Of a stretch of 5,894 nt of DNA, positions 1 through 4,669 are shown piece by piece. Position numbers and translations under genes: made by a program. The notes below the pieces were generated by a model, which was not told the origin of the DNA, searched no databases, and worked only from the letters and a program-made list of their open reading frames with translations. Within the stretch, counting starts at the first letter, position 1, and each line of letters starts with the position of its first letter. The stretch is from Deltaproteobacteria bacterium (GTDB lineage Bacteria; Bdellovibrionota_C; UBA2361; OMII01): assembly GCA_023262305.1 (NCBI GenBank), contig JALRCK010000153.1, forward strand, positions 1 through 5,894, read 5' to 3'.

Positions 1-169
1 TTGCGGCTACGAACTCCTCCACGCTTGAGGGGAGCAGCATCCCAACCACCTGGTTGGGGTTTTTCGCGCAGTACCGGCGCACGTGCGCCGGTACATACAG
101 TTCTCCCTTGGCCAAGTCGCCCAGTCGAATCTGGGCGACGAACGCCAAAACCTCCTTTTCATCCTCCAT
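1..169 (-). CDS. Hypothetical small protein, N-terminal 56 codons only
   Basis: This reading frame starts at an ATG (167-169) and stays open to the window edge, so the C-terminus is missing. A strong Shine-Dalgarno sequence, AAAGGGG (175-181), sits 5 bases before the start, which is the main reason to call it a gene. The protein begins MEDEKEVLAFVAQIRLGDLA and continues with a basic stretch (VPAHVRRY, then CAKNP) and the segment VVGMLLPSSVEEF. It has no signal peptide and is probably cytoplasmic, unlike the three exported proteins upstream of it. I recognise no family. A candidate promoter lies about 195 bases upstream at 371-399, so it may be transcribed separately. The coding sequence holds three perfect inverted repeats, one of them a 24-bp palindrome, which is unusual for a coding region. 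Real gene: fairly likely. Function: unknown. Confidence 0.62.
   Translation of the reverse strand, partial: MEDEKEVLAFVAQIRLGDLAKGELYVPAHVRRYCAKNPNQVVGMLLPSSVEEFVAA
41..58. repeat. Inverted repeat, 8-bp arms, 2-base spacer
   Basis: The left arm CCCAACCA (41-48) and right arm TGGTTGGG (51-58) are exact reverse complements. On the plus strand the arm is followed by G and five T (59-64), so it resembles an intrinsic terminator for plus-strand transcription. It lies inside the minus-strand small gene, where it encodes NPNQVVG. It is one of three closely spaced inverted repeats. Confidence 0.7.
71..94. repeat. Perfect 24-bp palindrome
   Basis: The half-site GTACCGGCGCAC (71-82) is followed directly by its exact reverse complement (83-94), with no spacer and no mismatch. 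In the minus-strand small gene it encodes VPAHVRRY. A perfect 12-bp-arm palindrome is not expected by chance in a window of this size (about 4^-12 per position). It could be a dimeric protein binding site, an mRNA or DNA cruciform element, or a product of codon constraint. Confidence 0.85.
116..139. repeat. Inverted repeat, 9-bp arms, 6-base loop
   Basis: GTCGCCCAG (116-124) and CTGGGCGAC (131-139) are exact reverse complements separated by TCGAAT. In the transcript of the small gene this would fold as a GC-rich hairpin beginning about 30 bases after the start codon. It encodes VAQIRLGD. Confidence 0.8.
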
Positions 170-174
170 GTTCA

Positions 175-181
175 CCCCTTT
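175..181 (-). promoter_or_regulatory. Shine-Dalgarno of the small gene
   Basis: AAAGGGG on the minus strand lies 5 bases (TGAAC) before the ATG at 169. It is the best ribosome binding site in the window and fixes the start of the edge-truncated small gene, for which there is otherwise only an open frame. Confidence 0.65.
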
Positions 182-202
182 CTGGTGGGTAGGAAGGAAA
201 CG

Positions 203-213
203 AAAACCTTACA
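203..213 (-). repeat. 11-bp leader element, copy 1
   Basis: On the minus strand this reads TGTAAGGTTTT, 33 bases before the small gene's ATG. The identical 11-mer occurs at 1384-1394, in front of the 255-residue gene. An 11-base match between two gaps of 434 and 173 bases is expected by chance only rarely (roughly 0.02), so a shared leader element is possible. Confidence 0.35.
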
Positions 214-350
214 TGATCGCTTCTCGATCTCTTGCCAAGGAGCAATGGCCTAAGCCAGAGATCGACTCGGTCCGGCGGTGTGGAGCTTATATCGTGAGAC
301 TCTCCACTACAGCGATAGAGCTGAGCAACGAACGCAGGCTCAATCTTGCA

Positions 351-366
351 CCTCCGCTCGTGGAGG
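351..366. repeat. Inverted repeat at the predicted transcription start
   Basis: CCTCC (351-355) and GGAGG (362-366) flank six bases (GCTCGT). It lies just downstream of the -10 box at 371-376 and overlaps the predicted start site, where a repressor operator or a 5' mRNA hairpin would sit. The arms are only 5 bp, so chance is possible. Confidence 0.4.
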
Positions 367-370
367 GGAG

Positions 371-399
371 ATAATATCAGAGTGATACGATGGGCTCAA
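371..399 (-). promoter_or_regulatory. Candidate sigma70-type promoter with extended -10
   Basis: On the minus strand, TTGAGC (394-399) is a 4/6 match to the -35 consensus and TATTAT (371-376) a 5/6 match to the -10, separated by exactly 17 bases. The -10 is directly preceded by TGA, an extended -10 (TGn) motif. The predicted start of transcription is near 364, giving a leader of about 195 bases before the small gene at 169. It assumes a housekeeping sigma factor of the usual specificity. No experimental support is available from sequence alone. Confidence 0.5.
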
Positions 400-403
400 A
401 TGT

Positions 404-423
404 TCGTGTTCCTGAAAACACGA
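404..423. repeat. 7-bp inverted repeat next to the -35 box
   Basis: TCGTGTT (404-410) and AACACGA (417-423) are exact reverse complements around a 6-base spacer (CCTGAA). The repeat ends 4 bases upstream of the candidate -35 box at 394-399, about 40-60 bases before the predicted transcription start, where an activator or repressor could bind. No T-run follows on either strand, so it is not a classical terminator. Confidence 0.5.
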
Positions 424-428
424 GGGGG

Positions 429-442
429 CTTGAGCGCTCGAG
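429..442. repeat. 14-bp palindrome with one mismatch
   Basis: CTTGAGCGCTCGAG is self-complementary except for one T:G pair, and the inner 8 bp GAGCGCTC (432-439) are perfect. It lies 5 bases upstream of the 404-423 inverted repeat, in the same upstream region of the candidate promoter. It may be an operator half of a compound regulatory region or may be chance. Confidence 0.35.
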
Positions 443-603
443 GAGTACCTTGCCGAGACCTCCGGAGCAGAGTGATGCTGACTCTAAGCGCCAGGAAACT
501 TTTTGCGCCTACACATTCGACAAGATACTTACCCTAGCAGGAGCCGACCCGTGTTTTCGAAGCACGAAAGGATGCTCGATCGAGGACGTTCTTACCAAGA
601 GAT

Positions 604-1371
604 TTAGAAACGGAGCTTGAAACCCCACCGCACTTGACCCGAATCGTCGGTATAGGTCGTAAATCCCGGTTGGTGCTCTTCTTTGAATTTAATTCCTCGT
701 TGCCCGAGCTCCTCCATGAGGTCCTGAAGTGCCTCTGTTGTGTTGCCGACACATTGGACTACGACAAGCTCTGGGTTGCCCTTCCAGGTCCACTCACGTA
801 CCAGTTTGCCAGTCGGACCAGAAAAACGGAGTTCGCAGCTGTACTTCTCGCGTAGTGGCATGGAGTGTAGCCGGCGGCAGGAGAGGTAAAGCTCTCCAAG
901 CTGGATCCCTTCGGGGGCCAAAGCTTTGACTAGTAAGTCAGCCGTCATATCCACCTTCATCTCTTTGACCTGAAGCGTACAGCTCGCCCCAGCGGTGATG
1001 CCGTTGTTGAGGTCGATCGCAGCGTTGCCGTCCACACGGCAGCCGTTTTTATACACAAAAATGTGAAACTCGCCATATGGCCCCGGAACCTCAACGACTA
1101 AGACGCCCTCAGGCGTGCAGCGCGCAGAGCCTGTTGCTTCGCGAACGTTGGATGCGGTTGGAGATGGACTTGGAGTCGTAGTGGCCGGTGTCGTGGGTTG
1201 TGGAGAGGGCCGGGCAGTGACTGAGGGAGATGGTGAGGGAGAAGGATATGGGCGCGATTGTGCGTGAGAGGGGTGAAGGGAGCCGCTGAGAGCGATGACG
1301 GCAACCAGGAGGGTCGCGCAGATTGCCTGATACGATTGAGTGGGACGGGCAAGGATGGGTACTCTCTTCAT
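604..1371 (-). CDS. Exported protein with Pro/Ser/Thr linker and six-cysteine domain
   Basis: This is a 255-residue protein of unknown function. It starts with a Sec-type signal peptide: basic n-region (K2, R3, R9), hydrophobic core around 17-30, and likely cleavage after SHA at 37. Residues about 41-73 form a Pro/Ser/Thr linker (PSPSPSPS, then TTPATTTPSPSPT). The globular part (about 75-255) has six cysteines, at 85, 111, 131, 165, 179 and 207, an even number consistent with disulfides outside the cytoplasm. It is otherwise beta-rich, with a likely helix near 211-224 (TTEALQDLMEELG). The last eight residues, RWGFKLRF, match the zeta-x-G-x-x-Phi-x-Phi beta-signal of outer-membrane proteins, although the chain does not look like a barrel. 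The ATG is preceded by AGG at 7 bases, a weak ribosome binding site. It lies 173 bases downstream of the PKD gene, same strand. I recognise no family; exported location is well supported, function is not. Confidence 0.85.
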   Translation of the reverse strand: MKRVPILARPTQSYQAICATLLVAVIALSGSLHPSHAQSRPYPSPSPSPSVTARPSPQPTTPATTTPSPSPTASNVREATGSARCTPEGVLVVEVPGPYGEFHIFVYKNGCRVDGNAAIDLNNGITAGASCTLQVKEMKVDMTADLLVKALAPEGIQLGELYLSCRRLHSMPLREKYSCELRFSGPTGKLVREWTWKGNPELVVVQCVGNTTEALQDLMEELGQRGIKFKEEHQPGFTTYTDDSGQVRWGFKLRF

Positions 1372-1383
1372 GACAAAACCTAT

Positions 1384-1394
1384 AAAACCTTACA
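1384..1394 (-). repeat. 11-bp leader element, copy 2, plus short tandem repeat
   Basis: The minus strand reads TGTAAGGTTTT, the same 11-mer as at 203-213, here 12 bases before the ATG of the 255-residue gene. On the plus strand AAAACCT occurs twice, at 1375-1381 and 1384-1390, giving two AGG triplets in the ribosome-binding region of the gene. Confidence 0.35.
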
Positions 1395-1414
1395 AAGGGC
1401 GATACCCCTTATCG
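1395..1414. repeat. Two overlapping, mutually exclusive small hairpins
   Basis: CGATA (1400-1404) pairs with TATCG (1410-1414) around CCCCT, while AAGGG (1395-1399) pairs with CCCTT (1406-1410). The two cannot form together. They lie about 25-45 bases before the start codon of the 255-residue gene, in what would be its leader or the gap after the PKD gene. A third small inverted repeat, CGATT/AATCG, is at 1431-1435 and 1443-1447. With 5-bp arms these may be chance. None has a T-run that would make it a terminator. Confidence 0.3.
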
Positions 1415-1544
1415 ACCTGAATGATGCTATCGATTCCAAGAAAATCGTTACGTATGAGAGAATGCTGCTGTGTCGCCTTCTGGCTACGAGATCCTCGCAG
1501 GGCTGAGCGGTGGAAACGTCTCCCCACGCTCTCTCAGGAGAGGC

Positions 1545-4500
1545 TCAAGGTATAGAGAGGACACGCAAGTTCCGAGGTGCAGATCCTTGGGGAACTTGTG
1601 GGGCGTCGCCGATTAACTTGAGTGTGAAGCCGGCAAGGGGGCTCGACTCAGGGGTGTTCTCGTCAGCGTCTCCTGTTATCCTTAAAACGTTTGCTTTCGC
1701 GCTTTCCCGATGAACTATCGTTCCTGTAACGATGAAGTCACTATAGGTCGCTTTTTCCGGCACTGTAAGATCGAGTCGGGTCTCACCGAAGGTAACGGAA
1801 TACTTTGTCCCTGGTTGTGCGTTCTCTGCGTCATAGAGATAGGCTGTGACCGCGTAGGTCCCTGGTGGTAAGTCTTTGATGCTTCCGAGGTAGCCGCTGT
1901 AGACACCGCCGACCGCGGACGAGAATACCCCTTGTAAGTCTCCAGGCACATTACGTGGTAGGAGCTCGTTTCTTATCTCCGCATGGGAGGATTGCGCTAA
2001 GAGGGATACCGTCACCGCATTTGGAGTATAGCCAACATAGTTCGCGGGGTACGAACTTCCGAGTCCTGCGTGCAGAGTCGTCCATCCCTTGGCAATCTCC
2101 GGATCGATGTCGAAGTTGACCCAATTTTTTCCCCGAAGAGCAAGTGAAGAGATCGCATTCACTCTGTATGTGCCATCCCATGGGGGCACGTCAAAGGTAG
2201 TGGATGTGGTGGATTCGGCTCCCCATTTGTCCCGCACGGTAGTTGTCACGGTGTATCTGCCCGCATGCCACGCTTGAAAGAGATACCGGGATCCAACAAC
2301 AAGCACTTTGCTGTCTTTATTCGTGTAGCCGTTCGGACCGGTGAAGCGCCATGTGTACTTGGAGATCTCCCCATCACCGTCAGGATCGCTACTCGCTGCT
2401 GCGGTCACCTCAACGAGACCATACTGCATAAAGCGGTTGCTATCGACGGTTTCGAGCTTGGCGAGTGGGGCTCGATTGGCTGGCGTGATGATAATGGTTT
2501 GAGTGTCAACAGCACTCGCTCCCTCATCATCCGTCACAGTGAGCCTGACTGTATAGGTGCCGACCTGTGAGAAGATGTGCTCCGGGAACTGGTCATTTTT
2601 GACCGAGGTGCCATCTCCGAAGTCCCAATCAAAGCGTTGTATTCCGAGTTTGCTCGTCGCCGATCCGCCATCAGGGTCATAATTGAACGCGAATCCCGTT
2701 GGCGCTGTGAAGAATACCGGTCGATCCGCTGGAAAGCTAGGTTCGATGGTAGTGGAGGGAGTGCCCGGTTTCCCTTTAAGAGTAATGGACTCGGGATATT
2801 CGATCTTCGCGGTCGGGGATCGCTTCGCGTTATCTTGCACAACGTTGACGGTGAAATCTTCAAAGGCTCGCGAATACCCATCGCTGACGTGAAGAAGGAA
2901 CGAATTCTTTCCCTCTCGCCATGTCCTGTACTCCAGAGTCGCTCCAGGGGTCGATCGGCCGTCAGGCTGGTAGAATCGGTGAGCGAGCTTTTTGAGTGAG
3001 TTCGTTGAGGCATCCGGGTCGGTTCCGATACTCTCTAAGACGATCACCTTGCCGGCCGTGATGGTTGCCCCGGATGCTAGAGGCTTCCCATCAACCGATG
3101 CTCGCATGACCGCTTGAGGCGCACGATTGCGAGGCAGGTTGATATCAAAGTCTCTTTCTACATGAAGGTTGTCGACCGTTTTCGTCTCAGGATTCTCTGT
3201 TTGGAGCGCGACGAACCGAAGGGTCGCTCCCTTCAAAGATGTCTGTCCATTTGGCTCGATGGTGTTTACCGTCACATGGAACTCTCGGGGCTTGACTGGC
3301 TCGCTGGACTGACCTCCTGAGTCACTTCTGTCCGCGATTGGATAGAGCGCGCTTGTATTAATACGAGCGATGTACTTAACGGAGCTGTGGGCCGGTACCG
3401 GCTGAGTTGTTTCTCCGAGCTCCTCTCCCTTGTCGAGGAGTCCGTTTCCGTTTGTGTCCTTGAAGAGCTGAAGCACAGACCCGAAGCCACCCCGGAAAGA
3501 GGGCACATTGTATCCAAGTCCATTGGAGAGCAGGTAGTAGGAGGCAGCCGTATTCCCCGTGTTTCTCAACTCAACCGGATAGTAGACATAGCGGGGCTCC
3601 GTGGACACTGCGGAGGCTGGAATGAAAAATTTCACGAGATCTGTTCCTTGCGGCTTCTCCTTCGAGAAGGCAACCAGCTCAACCTCATCTTCTTCATGCC
3701 AAAACGACACCCCATATATCTGCCATACGGGCTCCCCATCATCGAGCGGGGAGGGAGTGGAGTGGTTTGGATCTTGGTTTGTTACGGTGACGCCTGGCGG
3801 ATGACGGAGTCTCAGATAGTGACGGGTCTCAGAGCGGAAATTGGTATACCGATCACCCTCAAAAGTAGCTAATACCTGGTCCATCGCGCCGAACTGTCCC
3901 GTACTGTACTGGCCATCAGTGCGGGTGCCCGTGTGCTGGCTGTTGAATGTTACCCTCTGAAAGTTGTTGCCCAGATACTCAAGCTTGATCGTGTCGCGCT
4001 TCCAATAAGAAGAGGGCCAGAAGTAGTGATGCCAGCTATTACTTTCTGGGTTGCTATCTGACCAGCCACCGCTGTCATTCTGGTGGAAATCGCCGATATG
4101 CCACGCCAGGTTGCGGAGGTACTGAGTTGGGTCGGTCCTTACATCGATAGTCCTGCCATCGGCACTCGTGATCTGATCAGAGAAGCGCACGAGGTAGCTC
4201 ATCCGGTTGGCGTACAGCGCTTCGGGAAAGGTGTCTGAAAATTGAGAGTCTCTCCCGCCTACAACAAAGAAGTCGAGATCTCGCAAGTCTCGGCCCCCAG
4301 TACTCGCCTGTTGAAGGTAGCGTCTCCCATCTTTGTCCACGCCGACCTCAAGGTTCGCCCCTGAAATTTCGTATTCAGAGGAGTCGGGAGGCGAAATGTC
4401 TATGCTCTTGTCTGAGGATCCTGCTCCTCGATGTGACCCTTCGAGAGACATGCTAAGTCTGTCCGGAGATGAGTTTTTGAATTGCGAGAAGAATGCCTTC

Positions 4501-4595
4501 GCCTTTTCTCCGTTCACTATCTCTTGGCCCCAGCTTTGTCGAGGAGATGCAACGGTCACGGCCATCAGGGCCACGAGCGAAAATCGAAGTCTCAT
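1545..4595 (-). CDS. Large secreted PKD-domain protein with EF-hand-type loop
   Basis: This is a 1016-residue secreted protein. I chose the ATG at 4595 because GTGAGGA lies 8 bases before it and a signal peptide follows at once (MRLRFS, a core LVALMAVTVA, cleavage probably after SWG at 23). An upstream ATG at 4655 would add 20 basic residues. Residues about 25-325 match nothing I know and contain a Trp/His-rich cluster at 165-198. Residues about 336-430 resemble DUF11-type repeats (VELRNTGNTAASYYLLSNG), with a complete EF-hand loop at 380-391 (D-x-N-x-N-G-x-x-D-x-x-E). Three PKD-like domains follow: a degenerate one (491-585), a textbook one (620-705, with WDFGDG at 657-662 and VGTYTVRLTVTDDEG) and a third (708-803, with DPDGDGEISKYTW). 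The tail (804-1016) is unassigned and beta-rich. There is no LPXTG, PEP-CTERM or membrane anchor. PKD domains in bacteria usually mediate binding or spacing in extracellular proteins; no catalytic domain is visible. It probably shares a transcript with the FG-GAP-like gene upstream. Confidence 0.92.
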   Translation of the reverse strand: MRLRFSLVALMAVTVASPRQSWGQEIVNGEKAKAFFSQFKNSSPDRLSMSLEGSHRGAGSSDKSIDISPPDSSEYEISGANLEVGVDKDGRRYLQQASTGGRDLRDLDFFVVGGRDSQFSDTFPEALYANRMSYLVRFSDQITSADGRTIDVRTDPTQYLRNLAWHIGDFHQNDSGGWSDSNPESNSWHHYFWPSSYWKRDTIKLEYLGNNFQRVTFNSQHTGTRTDGQYSTGQFGAMDQVLATFEGDRYTNFRSETRHYLRLRHPPGVTVTNQDPNHSTPSPLDDGEPVWQIYGVSFWHEEDEVELVAFSKEKPQGTDLVKFFIPASAVSTEPRYVYYPVELRNTGNTAASYYLLSNGLGYNVPSFRGGFGSVLQLFKDTNGNGLLDKGEELGETTQPVPAHSSVKYIARINTSALYPIADRSDSGGQSSEPVKPREFHVTVNTIEPNGQTSLKGATLRFVALQTENPETKTVDNLHVERDFDINLPRNRAPQAVMRASVDGKPLASGATITAGKVIVLESIGTDPDASTNSLKKLAHRFYQPDGRSTPGATLEYRTWREGKNSFLLHVSDGYSRAFEDFTVNVVQDNAKRSPTAKIEYPESITLKGKPGTPSTTIEPSFPADRPVFFTAPTGFAFNYDPDGGSATSKLGIQRFDWDFGDGTSVKNDQFPEHIFSQVGTYTVRLTVTDDEGASAVDTQTIIITPANRAPLAKLETVDSNRFMQYGLVEVTAAASSDPDGDGEISKYTWRFTGPNGYTNKDSKVLVVGSRYLFQAWHAGRYTVTTTVRDKWGAESTTSTTFDVPPWDGTYRVNAISSLALRGKNWVNFDIDPEIAKGWTTLHAGLGSSYPANYVGYTPNAVTVSLLAQSSHAEIRNELLPRNVPGDLQGVFSSAVGGVYSGYLGSIKDLPPGTYAVTAYLYDAENAQPGTKYSVTFGETRLDLTVPEKATYSDFIVTGTIVHRESAKANVLRITGDADENTPESSPLAGFTLKLIGDAPQVPQGSAPRNLRVLSIP

Positions 4596-4603
4596 ACGTG
4601 TCG

Positions 4604-4610
4604 TCCTCAC
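4604..4610 (-). promoter_or_regulatory. Shine-Dalgarno deciding the PKD gene start
   Basis: GTGAGGA on the minus strand ends 8 bases before the ATG at 4593-4595. Other in-frame ATGs lie upstream, at 4655, 4652 and 4634. The first has only a weak AAGAG at 8 bases. The site at 4604-4610 and the signal peptide beginning right after 4595 favour the internal start. Confidence 0.6.
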
Positions 4611-4669
4611 TTTTAGACTTTGTTCTCTATGCATCGATCTCGAGAGTTTCATCAATCGAACTCTTGCTG

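Larger units (their letters stand above)
170..603. other. Non-coding stretch between cysteine-rich gene and small gene
   Basis: This 434-base gap lies between the stop of the 255-residue gene and the start of the small gene. I found no convincing coding frame on either strand: the plus-strand frames that cross it have no good ribosome binding site and a composition unlike the neighbouring proteins. I saw no tRNA fold. No hairpin followed by a T-run is visible after the upstream stop codon, so no intrinsic terminator can be named. What it does hold is a sigma70-like promoter on the minus strand at 371-399, three inverted repeats around it, and an AAAACCTTACA element (203-213) shared with the leader of the 255-residue gene. 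The stretch from about 443 to 603 holds nothing else I can support. Confidence 0.6.

Noticed and set aside
41..64. Intrinsic terminator on the plus strand
   Set aside because: A hairpin followed by five T is present, but no plus-strand gene leads into it, so I list it as an inverted repeat only.
41..139. Integron attC site or IS end
   Set aside because: The inverted repeats lack the attC core motif pair (RYYYAAC with GTTRRRY), and no integrase, transposase or target duplication is visible.
54..374. 106-codon plus-strand frame at the left edge
   Set aside because: It covers both a minus-strand frame with a strong ribosome binding site and the candidate promoter, and has no start signal of its own.
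1258..1371. Lipoprotein signal peptide with Cys18 as lipobox
   Set aside because: Cys18 lies at the start of the hydrophobic core with no L-[AS]-[GA]-C pattern; an ordinary signal-peptidase I site (SHA) comes later.
2577..2999. 140-codon open frame on the plus strand, antisense to the PKD gene
   Set aside because: It overlaps the well-supported PKD domains, has an Arg/Ser-rich composition typical of antisense shadows, and has no good ribosome binding site or recognisable domain.
2534..3013. 159-codon minus-strand frame overlapping the PKD gene out of frame
   Set aside because: The PKD consensus (WDFGDG) is in the other frame; this one is Ser/Arg-rich with no recognisable feature.
3387..3872. 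161-codon open frame on the plus strand
   Set aside because: It is antisense to the DUF11-like part of the PKD gene. It has no domain or convincing start, and its length is explained by codon bias of the real gene.
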